Assembly (NCBI RefSeq): GCF_900111965.1
Contig: NZ_FOJT01000004.1
Coordinates: forward strand, 186,001-250,000
Source: Flavobacterium swingsii
GTDB lineage: Bacteria; Bacteroidota; Bacteroidia; Flavobacteriales; Flavobacteriaceae
Direction of reading: 5' to 3'
Length of the DNA: 64,000 nt
Shown: positions 27,012-34,975 of the stretch, one piece after another
Layout: each line of letters opens with the position of its first letter
How positions within the stretch are numbered: position 1 is the first letter of the stretch
Notes under the pieces: generated by a model
Seen by the model: only the letters and a program-made list of their open reading frames with translations
The model's database searches: none
What the model was told of the DNA's origin: nothing
Program-made: the position numbers and the translations under genes

Positions 27012-27052
27012 TTCCTTAGAACCTCAGAACCTTTGTTCCTAAGTGCCTTTCC
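27012..27052. repeat. Array of degenerate 8-bp units, lepA side, opposite orientation
   Basis: On the minus strand the units read AGGCACTT, AGGAACAA, AGGTTCTG, AGGTTCTA, AGGAAAA, i.e. AGGnnCnn. It reaches the first base of the lepA stop codon, so it begins the lepA 3' untranslated region. Confidence 0.65.
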
Positions 27053-28848
27053 TAGTCATTCAGTTTCAAAACGGCCATAAATGCTTCTTGCGGAATTTCT
27101 ACATTTCCTACTAAACGCATTCTCTTTTTACCTTTTTTCTGTTTTTCTAACAATTTACGTTTACGAGAAATATCGCCACCGTAACATTTAGCTGTAACGT
27201 CTTTTCTTAAGGCTTTTATCGTTTCACGAGCAATAATTTTGGCTCCAATTGCCGCTTGAATCGGGATGTCAAATTGCTGACGTGGAATTAATTCTTTTAG
27301 TTTTTCGCACATTTTTTTACCAATGTGATAGGCATTGCTCTCGTGAATTAATGCCGATAAAGCATCTACCGAAGTAGCGTTTAACAATACATCTAGCTTC
27401 ACTAATTTAGAAGTTCTCATTCCAATAGGAGAGTAGTCGAAAGAAGCATAACCTTTAGAAACTGTTTTTAATCGGTCATAAAAATCGAATACAATTTCTG
27501 CCAATGGCATATCGAAATTTAATTCGACTCTTTCAGTCGTTAGATATGTTTGATTGGTAATTACACCACGTTTTTCGATACACAAACCCATTACATTTCC
27601 TACGAAATCGGCTTTGGTAATGATAGTAGCTTTTATATAAGGTTCTTCAACTCGGTCTAGTTTTGACGGTTCAGGTAAATCGGTAGGATTGTTTACAATC
27701 ATGCCAACTTCAGGTTCTTTTTTGGTGTAAGCCAAGTACGAAACGTTGGGAACTGTAGTAATTACAGTCATATTGAACTCACGCTCTAAACGTTCCTGGA
27801 TAATTTCCATGTGCAACATTCCTAAAAATCCGCAACGGAAACCAAAGCCTAATGCTGCCGAACTTTCTGCCGCAAAAACTAGCGACGCATCGTTTAGTTG
27901 CAATTTTTCCATCGAGTTGCGCAGTTCTTCATAATCATCCGTATCAACAGGATAAATTCCCGCAAAAACCATTGGTTTTACATCTTCAAAACCAATAATC
28001 ATATTGGTTGTAGGTGTTTTAGCATCGGTTAGTGTATCACCAACTTTTACTTCTTTCGCTTCTTTTATTCCAGAAATTAAATAACCTACATCTCCAGCAG
28101 AAATAACATTTTTAGGGACTTGATTCAGTTTTAATGTACCAATTTCATCAGCAAAATATTCGTTGCCAGTGGCCATAAATTTTATTTTCTGACCTTTCTT
28201 TATTTGACCGTTTTTTACGCGAAAAATAACTTCGATACCACGAAACGGATTGTAATGTGAATCGAAAATTAAAGCTTGTAATGGTTCGTCTACATTTCCT
28301 TTTGGATGTGGAATTTTCTCGATAATGGCTGCCAAAATGTTTTCGACACCAAAACCAGTTTTTCCTGAAGCATGAATAATATCTTCTAGTTTACAACCCA
28401 ATAAATCGATAATATCGTCTGAAACTTCTTCTGGATTAGCACTTGGTAAATCGACTTTATTTAAAACTGGAATAATTTCTAAGTCATTTTCGAGTGCCAA
28501 ATATAAATTCGAAATAGTTTGTGCTTGAATACTTTGTGCCGCGTCTACAATTAGCAATGCGCCTTCGCAAGCAGCAATAGAACGAGAAACTTCGTAAGAG
28601 AAATCTACGTGACCCGGCGTGTCTATCAAATTCAAGATATATTCTTGTCCTTGATATGTATATTCCATTTGTATGGCGTGACTTTTTATGGTAATACCAC
28701 GTTCGCGCTCCAAGTCCATGTTGTCAAGCAATTGTGCTTTTTCTTCGCGGGCAGTTACGGTTTGTGTTGCGCCTAATAAACGGTCTGCCAAGGTGCTTTT
28801 TCCGTGGTCAATGTGTGCAATAATGCAAAAATTTCTAATATGTTTCAT
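27052..28848 (-). CDS. lepA: Elongation factor 4 (LepA)
   Basis: Ribosome-associated GTPase that acts on stalled or mispositioned ribosomes. The 598-residue protein has AHIDHGKST (G1) at residues 11-19, the [12 protein letters not shown] switch I region, [12 protein letters not shown] (G3), NKVDLP (G4), EF-G-like domains II, III and V, and the LepA-specific C-terminal domain (SYIDYSP-type region here FDYSPIGM, then [21 protein letters not shown]). Length is normal. It has its own promoter and no other gene follows it closely. Confidence 0.97.
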   Translation of the reverse strand: MKHIRNFCIIAHIDHGKSTLADRLLGATQTVTAREEKAQLLDNMDLERERGITIKSHAIQMEYTYQGQEYILNLIDTPGHVDFSYEVSRSIAACEGALLIVDAAQSIQAQTISNLYLALENDLEIIPVLNKVDLPSANPEEVSDDIIDLLGCKLEDIIHASGKTGFGVENILAAIIEKIPHPKGNVDEPLQALIFDSHYNPFRGIEVIFRVKNGQIKKGQKIKFMATGNEYFADEIGTLKLNQVPKNVISAGDVGYLISGIKEAKEVKVGDTLTDAKTPTTNMIIGFEDVKPMVFAGIYPVDTDDYEELRNSMEKLQLNDASLVFAAESSAALGFGFRCGFLGMLHMEIIQERLEREFNMTVITTVPNVSYLAYTKKEPEVGMIVNNPTDLPEPSKLDRVEEPYIKATIITKADFVGNVMGLCIEKRGVITNQTYLTTERVELNFDMPLAEIVFDFYDRLKTVSKGYASFDYSPIGMRTSKLVKLDVLLNATSVDALSALIHESNAYHIGKKMCEKLKELIPRQQFDIPIQAAIGAKIIARETIKALRKDVTAKCYGGDISRKRKLLEKQKKGKKRMRLVGNVEIPQEAFMAVLKLND

Positions 28849-28938
28849 GTGTATTCTTTATTGCTTTTTTGGAACATGTAATGCTCCGCATGCCATCTTC
28901 TGTATCAAATTTTCTAGAACACTTTCGTGTTTAGTCTA

Positions 28939-28969
28939 CAAAGATAACGCAAAGTTAGTCAGCATCAAA
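28939..28969 (-). promoter_or_regulatory. Promoter of lepA
   Basis: On the minus strand TTTG (28966-28969), 19 bp, TATCTTTG (28939-28946): an exact match to the flavobacterial consensus. The leader to the lepA ATG would be about 85 bases. The -33 region lies 27 bp from the -33 of the divergent secreted-protein promoter. Confidence 0.8.
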
Positions 28970-28996
28970 GCCGTGATTTTTAAAAGAAAAATGATT

Positions 28997-29027
28997 TTGA
29001 AGGTTTTAATTTTTTATTGTAGATTTG
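28997..29027 (+). promoter_or_regulatory. Promoter of the 203-residue secreted protein
   Basis: TTG (28997-28999), 20 bp, TAGATTTG (29020-29027), exact to consensus. The ATG is 25 bp after the -7 box and preceded by an A-rich stretch. Confidence 0.8.
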
Positions 29028-29052
29028 TTGAGTTAACAAAAAAAACAAAAAA

Positions 29053-29664
29053 ATGAAAAAAGTATTAGTGCTAGCAGTATTATTAGTTTCGTCGATGATG
29101 ACGGCTCAAAAAATGGAAGTTGTAAAAGGAGATTTCGCTTTTCTAGCTGGTCAGAAAGACATTAACATCGAGTTTGATTACAGTAAGTTGACTTTATTGA
29201 AAGAAAAGAAAACGGAAGCAGAATATATTGCTGAGCGCTCTAAAGAACTTAACGATAAGACCAAAGGTGTTGGAGATATTTGGAAAAAGAAATGGAGTGG
29301 AGCTAAAGAGTCTATTTGGCAGCCAAAATTTTTAGAATTAGTAAATATTGTATTGGCTAAAAAGAAAAAAGAAGTTTCTTTTCAAGAAGGATTAACGTCT
29401 GCAAAATACACATTAATTGTTGAAGCTGCTTGGATTTTTCCAGGATGGGATGCTATGGTTATGAAGCAACCGGCAAAAGTTACGACAAATTTAAGATTTG
29501 TGGAAACAGCAAATAAATCGAATGTTTTGTTAGAAATTTCTAGCGAAAATGCACCTGGAGACCAATACGGAAACAATTTTAGTAATGAATCTAGAATTGG
29601 AGAAGGATTTGCTAAAACAGGAAAATCATTAGCTGGACTTCTTTTGAAAAAAGCATACAAATAA
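29053..29664 (+). CDS. Secreted protein of unknown function, paralogue A
   Basis: A 203-residue protein with a signal peptide (residues 4-16, cleavage after MTAQ). The mature part begins KMEVVKGDFAFLAGQKDINIEFDYSKLTL and contains AEYIAERSKELNDKTKG, WKKKWSGAKE, SAKYTLIVEAAWIFPGWDA and a C-terminal KTGKSLAGLLLKKAYK. It matches the gene at 31478-32065 along its full length (shared GDL/GDF, FDYS-L, AKYTM/TL...W-I-PG, PAK...). No catalytic residues stand out. The four genes between the two paralogues are not related to them. It has a strong promoter match and a strong terminator, suggesting a single well-expressed gene. Confidence 0.82.
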   Translation: MKKVLVLAVLLVSSMMTAQKMEVVKGDFAFLAGQKDINIEFDYSKLTLLKEKKTEAEYIAERSKELNDKTKGVGDIWKKKWSGAKESIWQPKFLELVNIVLAKKKKEVSFQEGLTSAKYTLIVEAAWIFPGWDAMVMKQPAKVTTNLRFVETANKSNVLLEISSENAPGDQYGNNFSNESRIGEGFAKTGKSLAGLLLKKAYK

Positions 29665-29690
29665 TATCTAGAAACTGATATTTATAAAAA

Positions 29691-29722
29691 CAAAAATCGC
29701 CTTTAATTAAAGGCGATTTTTT
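29691..29722. terminator. Bidirectional terminator between the secreted protein and queD
   Basis: AAAAATCGCCTTTAA is followed immediately by its reverse complement TTAAAGGCGATTTTT, a 15-bp perfect palindrome with T-runs on both strands. The last T overlaps the queD stop codon. Confidence 0.9.
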
Positions 29723-30174
29723 TATGCATTATCTTCTGCAAACCATTCTGCAAATGAAGTTTCGGTTTCTTGTAATCGTAAAGAATGTAGTTTTATAGAT
29801 TCTGGTAGTCTGCGTTTTATTTTTTCAGCAAAATCGATTACCATATTCTCGCTCGTGGGTTGATAATCTACTAGAATTACTTCATGACCACGAGATTTAA
29901 GTTCTTGCGCTAATTCTATGTGCGGCGTAGTTTCGTTGAAAACAGTAGCGTGATCAAAAACATCTACAATATCTTCTCGCACTATTTTTTTTAAATCAGA
30001 AAAATCGATTACCATTCCGAATTTTACATTGTTTCTATCGGAAATAGGTGTCCCTATAACCGTTACCGAAAGCTTGTAACTATGTCCGTGCACATTTTTA
30101 CATTTTCCGTCATAACCATATAAGGCGTGACCGGTTTCGAAACTAAATTGCTTGGTAATTCTTATTTTGCTCAT
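29722..30174 (-). CDS. queD: 6-pyruvoyl tetrahydropterin synthase / 6-carboxytetrahydropterin synthase family protein
   Basis: Converts 7,8-dihydroneopterin triphosphate to 6-carboxytetrahydropterin in queuosine-precursor synthesis; the family also includes pterin synthases. The 150-residue protein has the zinc ligands H16, H29 and H31 (SFETGHALYGYDG and NVHGHSY) and the catalytic cysteine C25 in KCKNVHGH. The MVIDFSDLKKIV and ENMVIDFAEKI segments and the final LQETETSFAEW are typical. No other queuosine gene is in the window, so the choice between QueD and a pterin synthase rests on family length and motif only. Confidence 0.9.
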   Translation of the reverse strand: MSKIRITKQFSFETGHALYGYDGKCKNVHGHSYKLSVTVIGTPISDRNNVKFGMVIDFSDLKKIVREDIVDVFDHATVFNETTPHIELAQELKSRGHEVILVDYQPTSENMVIDFAEKIKRRLPESIKLHSLRLQETETSFAEWFAEDNA

Positions 30175-30191
30175 AGAAAATATATTGTATT

Positions 30192-30224
30192 CAAAGGTAT
30201 TAAATAAAGACGAATTATGACAAA
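30192..30224 (-). promoter_or_regulatory. Promoter of queD
   Basis: On the minus strand TTTG (30221-30224), 21 bp, TACCTTTG (30192-30199), exact to consensus. The predicted leader is only about 10 bases. Confidence 0.78.
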
Positions 30225-30262
30225 TTACGGCTTAAGTATTACTTTGTGATTTGTTTTTAAAT

Positions 30263-30292
30263 AAAAAAACGCCCAATATAATTGGACGTTTT
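30263..30292 (-). terminator. Terminator of rplU-rpmA
   Basis: AAAACG-CCAAT and ATTGG-CGTTTT arms pair with one internal C-A mismatch around a short loop, with a run of seven Ts on the minus strand, about 22 bp after the rpmA stop. Confidence 0.75.
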
Positions 30293-30314
30293 GTAAACTA
30301 TAAGTTAGTTTAGA

Positions 30315-30575
30315 CTAAGCTTCAAAAGCAACTACAGAAACGTAAGATTTGTTTTCACCTTTTTTCTGAAATTTCACTAATCCGTCAACTCTTGCATGTA
30401 AAGTATGATCTTTACCCATGTAAACGTTTTCTCCTGGATTGTGTTTAGAACCTCTTTGTCTAACAATGATATTTCCAGCTATTGCAGCTTGACCACCATA
30501 AATCTTAACACCTAAGCGTTTTGATTCTGATTCTCTACCATTTTTCGAACTACCGACACCTTTCTTGTGAGCCAT
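30315..30575 (-). CDS. rpmA: 50S ribosomal protein L27
   Basis: An 86-residue basic ribosomal protein near the peptidyl transferase centre. It has the expected [24 protein letters not shown] start, without the cleavable N-terminal extension seen in Firmicutes, then GNIIVRQRG and [13 protein letters not shown]. It lies 30 bp after rplU, the conserved gene pair. Confidence 0.97.
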   Translation of the reverse strand: MAHKKGVGSSKNGRESESKRLGVKIYGGQAAIAGNIIVRQRGSKHNPGENVYMGKDHTLHARVDGLVKFQKKGENKSYVSVVAFEA

Positions 30576-30605
30576 GACGTTTTGGTTTTATAAGTTAATA
30601 ATTAA

Positions 30606-31265
30606 TTAAACAGCTTTACCACCGTTTAATTCATCTTGTAATTTTTTTAATTCGTCCATTTTACCATCTGCAGCAAGTTGTGCTTGTTGCGCCCAAGTAG
30701 TTGGATCTAAATGTTGCACTTTAGCTTCAGCACCATCTAAAATTTCATTGATTTTTTCTACTTTAGCTTTAGCTAATTTAGCAAATGTATCAATTCCAGC
30801 AGCAACTAATACTTCAGCAGCTTTTGGTCCAATACCTTCAATAATTTTTAAATCGTCACCTTTTTTAGAAGCTTTTGGAGCTTTTACTTCAGCGATTTTT
30901 TCAGCTTTTACTTCCACAGCTTTTTCAGCTTTTGGAGCAGCTTTCTTAGCACCTGTTGCAGTAATGCCTTCCACTAAAATTTGAGTAAGATACTGTCTGT
31001 GACCGTTTCTTTTCTTGTAACCTTTTCTTCTTTTCTTTTTGAAAACGATTACTTTATCTCCTTTTAAGTGTTGTAACACTTTTGCTTCAACAGAAGCACC
31101 TTCTATAGCTGGGGCGCCTAAAGTGATTGTGCCATTGTCATCTAATAAAAGAACTTTGTCAAAAGAAATTTTTGATCCTTCTTCATTAGATAAACGGTGA
31201 ACATAAACCTTTAAGTCTTTGCTTACTTTAAATTGTTGCCCTGCTATCTCTACGATTGCGTACAT
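30606..31265 (-). CDS. rplU: 50S ribosomal protein L21 with a helix-hairpin-helix extension
   Basis: Residues 1 to about 105 are a complete L21 (MYAIVEIAGQQFKV ... FKKKRRKGYKKRNGHRQ), which binds 23S rRNA in the large subunit. The protein then continues to residue 219, about twice the usual length. An Ala/Lys/Val-rich linker (106-136) leads to a helix-hairpin-helix type domain (DDLKIIEGIGPKAAEVLVAAGIDTF, about 138-162), then a helical C terminus (AQQAQLAADGKMDELKKL). Such an extension is known in flavobacterial L21 and its role is not established. First gene of the rplU-rpmA pair with its own promoter. Confidence 0.95.
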   Translation of the reverse strand: MYAIVEIAGQQFKVSKDLKVYVHRLSNEEGSKISFDKVLLLDDNGTITLGAPAIEGASVEAKVLQHLKGDKVIVFKKKRRKGYKKRNGHRQYLTQILVEGITATGAKKAAPKAEKAVEVKAEKIAEVKAPKASKKGDDLKIIEGIGPKAAEVLVAAGIDTFAKLAKAKVEKINEILDGAEAKVQHLDPTTWAQQAQLAADGKMDELKKLQDELNGGKAV

Positions 31266-31297
31266 AACAATGATGTTTAGTTAATTTTTTAAGACTG

Positions 31298-31327
31298 CAA
31301 ATATACAACTATTTATGATACAAGCAA
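31298..31327 (-). promoter_or_regulatory. Promoter of rplU-rpmA
   Basis: On the minus strand TTG (31325-31327), 19 bp, TATATTTG (31298-31305), exact to consensus, with a leader of about 27 bases to the rplU ATG. The rest of the gap up to 31477 is AT-rich with no clear feature. Confidence 0.82.
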
Positions 31328-31477
31328 GTTGGGATTAAATTTTTTAATTGATTTTTTGAAAATAGTCATATTTTACTTATCTGAAACTAATTCATTTGTA
31401 AAAAAAACATGGTTATATGATAAATAATGATAAAAGAATTATAAGAAAAGAGGTTTTCTAAAAAAAAAAGTTTTTTT

Positions 31478-32065
31478 CTATAAAAATCTTTTTAACTGTA
31501 TTGTAAAGTTTTTTGCTAGTTTCTCATAAGCTCCAGCAATTCGATAACCTTGATCGGAATTAAGTTCGTAAGCTAATCCTATTAATTTCTCGAATTTGAT
31601 TTTGACTAAAACATTCTTAGGATTTTCAGTTTCAAAAACAGTAATTATTGCACTAAGTTTTGCCGGTTCAACTTTACCCAAGACATAGCCTGGATAAATC
31701 CATGTTGTTTTTACATTCATGGTGTACTTAGCATCAATATTTTTAGCAACTTTTACTTCTTTATTTTCAAATTTATTATTAAAATAATTTATGAATTTTG
31801 GTTCATATTTATTTTCTCTATCAGAGTACCAATTTTCTTTAAATTTTTCTGCTTTCCCTTCTATATGATCTCTCTTGCCCATTTTGTCTTTCAAATAAGC
31901 TTCTTCGGAGTCAAATCCGTTTACGACTAAATTTGAATAATCAAATGTAACTTTGTATTCTGAAATATCTTTTAGGTTTTTTAAATCCCCGGAAAGAATA
32001 TCAAATCTTTGCGCAGATACAAAGGGAGAAAAAATTAAAAAAAATAACAGAATTGATTTTTTCAT
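31478..32065 (-). CDS. Secreted protein of unknown function, paralogue B
   Basis: A 195-residue protein with a signal peptide (residues 4-18, cleavage after VSAQ). The mature part RFDILSGDLKNLKDISEYKVTFDYSNLVV aligns with paralogue A at 29053-29664, as do EEAYLKDKMGKRDH, AKYTMNVKTTWIYPGY and EPAKLSAIITVFET. It starts 37 bp after the nuoN stop codon on the same strand, so read-through from the nuo operon is possible. A TATCTTTT box overlaps that gap but is one base off consensus. Only a weak A/T-tract hairpin follows it. Confidence 0.8.
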   Translation of the reverse strand: MKKSILLFFLIFSPFVSAQRFDILSGDLKNLKDISEYKVTFDYSNLVVNGFDSEEAYLKDKMGKRDHIEGKAEKFKENWYSDRENKYEPKFINYFNNKFENKEVKVAKNIDAKYTMNVKTTWIYPGYVLGKVEPAKLSAIITVFETENPKNVLVKIKFEKLIGLAYELNSDQGYRIAGAYEKLAKNFTIQLKRFL

Positions 32066-32102
32066 TTTTTTAAATAAATTTCATTAAAAGATAATTGGTA
32101 AC

Positions 32103-33473
32103 TTATCCCAACAAGTTCAAAACTACATTAGGAAATAATCCCAAAGCAATATTTAATATCAAAGCTACAACGGCAACGATTTGATACATTACAGGAACCT
32201 TTGGTAAAGTATGTTCGCTGTCTTTTGTGTACATCGCAAGGATTATTTTAAAATAATAACCCACACTTATAATAGAACTTATAATGGCTACAATTACCAA
32301 AACCAACCAACCTGTATGCACCAATTGATTTAGCAAGAAAAATTTAGCAAAGAAACCAGATAAGATAGGAATTCCTGCCATAGATAATAATGAAGCTGTT
32401 AATATTCCCGCTAATAATGGATGTGATTTTCCAAAACCATTAAAACTATCAATGGTTTCGTTTTCTTTGTCTTTAGTCACATACATTACCACTGCAAAAA
32501 ATGCAACTCCTGCCACTGCATAAGCTGAAGCATAATATAATAAGGTATTTGCAGCATTACTCATCAACAATAGTGTCGAAACCATAAAACCTGCATGTGA
32601 TATTCCTGAAAAAGCAAACATACGTTTTACATTATTCTGACGTAATGCCATAATATTTCCTAAAACCATCGATGCAATTGCCACACAAACAATAATGAGC
32701 TGGAAAGAATACATTTGAACTGGCAAAAGTGCCATTACTAATTTGTATAATGTTGCCATTGCCACGATTTTTGCCAAACTACTCATAGTTGCAGTAGTTA
32801 GCGCTGGCGAGCCTTCGTAAACATCTGGTGCCCAAAAATGGAAAGGAACCGTTGCGATTTTAAACAACATTCCTATTAGCAAAAATATAATTCCTATAAA
32901 ATACCATTGTGGATAAGCTTGTGTGCTTATGACAAGCAGAATCGTATTCAAATCGAAACTTCCTGTTGCACCATATATCAAACAGATTCCGAAAAGTATA
33001 ATTCCTGAAGCGAATGAACCCATAAGGAAATATTTCATTCCTGCTTCGTTACTTTTCAAATTCAATCGATTGCTTGCTGCTAGAATGTATAGAGAAATAG
33101 ACAAAACTTCGATTCCTAAAAAGAACATAGATAAATTTCCGAAAGAAACCATAGCTACAGTCCCTGCTAATAAAAAGACTTTTATTCCTACATAATCGGA
33201 AATTTTAGTTTTTTGATCCTTATAAAATTCATGACTTAACGCCACTAAAAAAATTGTAATTACAATAAATAAACTCGAAAAAGCTACCGAAAATTTATCG
33301 GTAATCATCATGTTATTATAATATGCCCCTAAATGATTATAAGTAGATATATTAAAACCTAAAATGGCTAAAAGTCCAATAATTGTAACGGGAACAATGG
33401 CTTTTCTTGCATTAAAAATCTCCGCAAGAAGTGATAATATTCCTAATCCTGATATCGCTATTAATGTATTCAT
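32103..33473 (-). CDS. nuoN: NADH-quinone oxidoreductase subunit N
   Basis: One of three antiporter-like proton-pumping membrane subunits of complex I. The 456-residue protein has about 13-14 hydrophobic segments, the conserved lysine-bearing helices of the proton-antiporter domain (PFHFWAPDVYEGSP loop near residue 218 and KRMFAFSGISHAG near residue 285). Last gene of the operon, 41 bp after nuoM. Confidence 0.95.
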   Translation of the reverse strand: MNTLIAISGLGILSLLAEIFNARKAIVPVTIIGLLAILGFNISTYNHLGAYYNNMMITDKFSVAFSSLFIVITIFLVALSHEFYKDQKTKISDYVGIKVFLLAGTVAMVSFGNLSMFFLGIEVLSISLYILAASNRLNLKSNEAGMKYFLMGSFASGIILFGICLIYGATGSFDLNTILLVISTQAYPQWYFIGIIFLLIGMLFKIATVPFHFWAPDVYEGSPALTTATMSSLAKIVAMATLYKLVMALLPVQMYSFQLIIVCVAIASMVLGNIMALRQNNVKRMFAFSGISHAGFMVSTLLLMSNAANTLLYYASAYAVAGVAFFAVVMYVTKDKENETIDSFNGFGKSHPLLAGILTASLLSMAGIPILSGFFAKFFLLNQLVHTGWLVLVIVAIISSIISVGYYFKIILAMYTKDSEHTLPKVPVMYQIVAVVALILNIALGLFPNVVLNLLG

Positions 33474-33514
33474 TTGTATTTTTTATATTTTGGTTTTTTG
33501 ACAAAGTCAAATTC

Positions 33515-34963
33515 CTAACTATTAAGTTGCATATTTATTTTGGCAACAATTTCTTGCAATGCTGGTGTAATTAAATCTGTAATTGGCTTTGGAAACAATC
33601 CAAAAAATAACAAAACAACAATTATTACTACAAAAACGATAGTTTCATTTGTCGTTATCGATTGAAATACTTTTGCATTAGCTTCGCCCAACATCACATG
33701 TTGAAACATTTTTAGCATATAAACTGCACCTAATATAATCGTTGTTCCTGCAATAATTGCAAACCAAATGTTAGCACTGTATAAACTATATAACAAAGTA
33801 AATTCTCCAACAAAATTGAATGTTCCTGGTAATGCAACCGAAGCCAACATAATAATCATAAACATCGAAGTAAACTTATTGTCTTGAATTCTAATTCCGC
33901 CCATTTCAGAGATTTCTTGTGTCTTGAAACGTCTTTCTATTACTTCGGCAGCAAAGAAAAGACCAACAACTACAAATCCGTGCGCAATCATTTGTAAAAC
34001 CGCACCACGCAAACCATCTAAAGTCAAAGTATAAGCTCCAGCGGCAATTAATCCAACGTGAGCAAGAGATGAATAAGCTAATAATTTTTTAATATTTTTT
34101 TGTTTCAAAGCTACTGTCGAACCATAAACTACTCCAGCAACACTCAATGCAATAAGAATTGTCATATATGTTTTTGCTGCGAAAGGAGCTATTGGTAATT
34201 GCCAACGAATGACACTATATAATCCCATTTTCAGCATAATTCCTGAAAGCAACATCGTACCAACTGTTGGTGACTTTTGATACACATTTGCTTGCCAAGT
34301 ATGGAAAGGTATGATTGGAATTTTGATAGCATACGCCAAAAACATCGCTAAGAATATCCAAAATTGCTCATTTTGAGTCAGAAGAATAGTATATAAATCA
34401 CCAATCATTAAGCTTCCAACTTTTTGGAACAAATAGATAAAAGCAACTAACATAAACAATGAACCTGCTAAAGTATAGATGAAGAATTTGATTACCGCTT
34501 TTTTACGTTCTTCAGCATCGCCATTACCCCAAACAAGCGCAATAAAATAAATTGGGATTAATGACAATTCCCAGAAAATATAATACAAAAATGCATCGGC
34601 GCTAAGAAATGTTCCCACCATGGCAAATGACATAAACAATACTAAAGCATAGAAGCTTTTGCTGTTTTTGTATTGATTTCCGAAAGAAGAAAATATAATT
34701 ATAGATGTTAAAACTGTCGTTAGAAGCAACATCGCTAATGACAATCCATCAACTTTTAAAGCAATGTATAAGTTCGGATTTGAAATCCAATTGGCAATAA
34801 AATCAGAATTGATTCCGTGATTGTATTGATTTAATATAAATATTGATCCAACAACTGACGCTAAACTGAAAAATAAAGCTACCGTTTTTGCCAGTTTATC
34901 TCCAGCAAAATAAGTTGCCACAGCACCGAATAATAAAAATATGAGTATAAATGATACGTTCAT
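33515..34963 (-). CDS. nuoM: NADH-quinone oxidoreductase subunit M
   Basis: Antiporter-like membrane subunit of complex I, 482 residues, about 14 helices. Visible marks are FWELSLIPIYF with the key glutamate (near residue 130), IPIIPFHTWQANVYQKSPT (near 216) and NIKKLLAYSSLAHVG (near 290). It begins 12 bp after nuoL ends. Confidence 0.96.
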   Translation of the reverse strand: MNVSFILIFLLFGAVATYFAGDKLAKTVALFFSLASVVGSIFILNQYNHGINSDFIANWISNPNLYIALKVDGLSLAMLLLTTVLTSIIIFSSFGNQYKNSKSFYALVLFMSFAMVGTFLSADAFLYYIFWELSLIPIYFIALVWGNGDAEERKKAVIKFFIYTLAGSLFMLVAFIYLFQKVGSLMIGDLYTILLTQNEQFWIFLAMFLAYAIKIPIIPFHTWQANVYQKSPTVGTMLLSGIMLKMGLYSVIRWQLPIAPFAAKTYMTILIALSVAGVVYGSTVALKQKNIKKLLAYSSLAHVGLIAAGAYTLTLDGLRGAVLQMIAHGFVVVGLFFAAEVIERRFKTQEISEMGGIRIQDNKFTSMFMIIMLASVALPGTFNFVGEFTLLYSLYSANIWFAIIAGTTIILGAVYMLKMFQHVMLGEANAKVFQSITTNETIVFVVIIVVLLFFGLFPKPITDLITPALQEIVAKINMQLNS

Positions 34964-34975
34964 TGTGTGTAATTA

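Noticed and set aside
26809..27042. Open frame of 77 residues between thiL and lepA
   Set aside because: It is the translation of the two 8-bp arrays and the inverted repeat, and overlaps thiL on the other strand.
31460..31477. A-run and T-run as terminator of the paralogue B gene
   Set aside because: The A7/T7 stem has no GC pair and would be too weak to count as a terminator.
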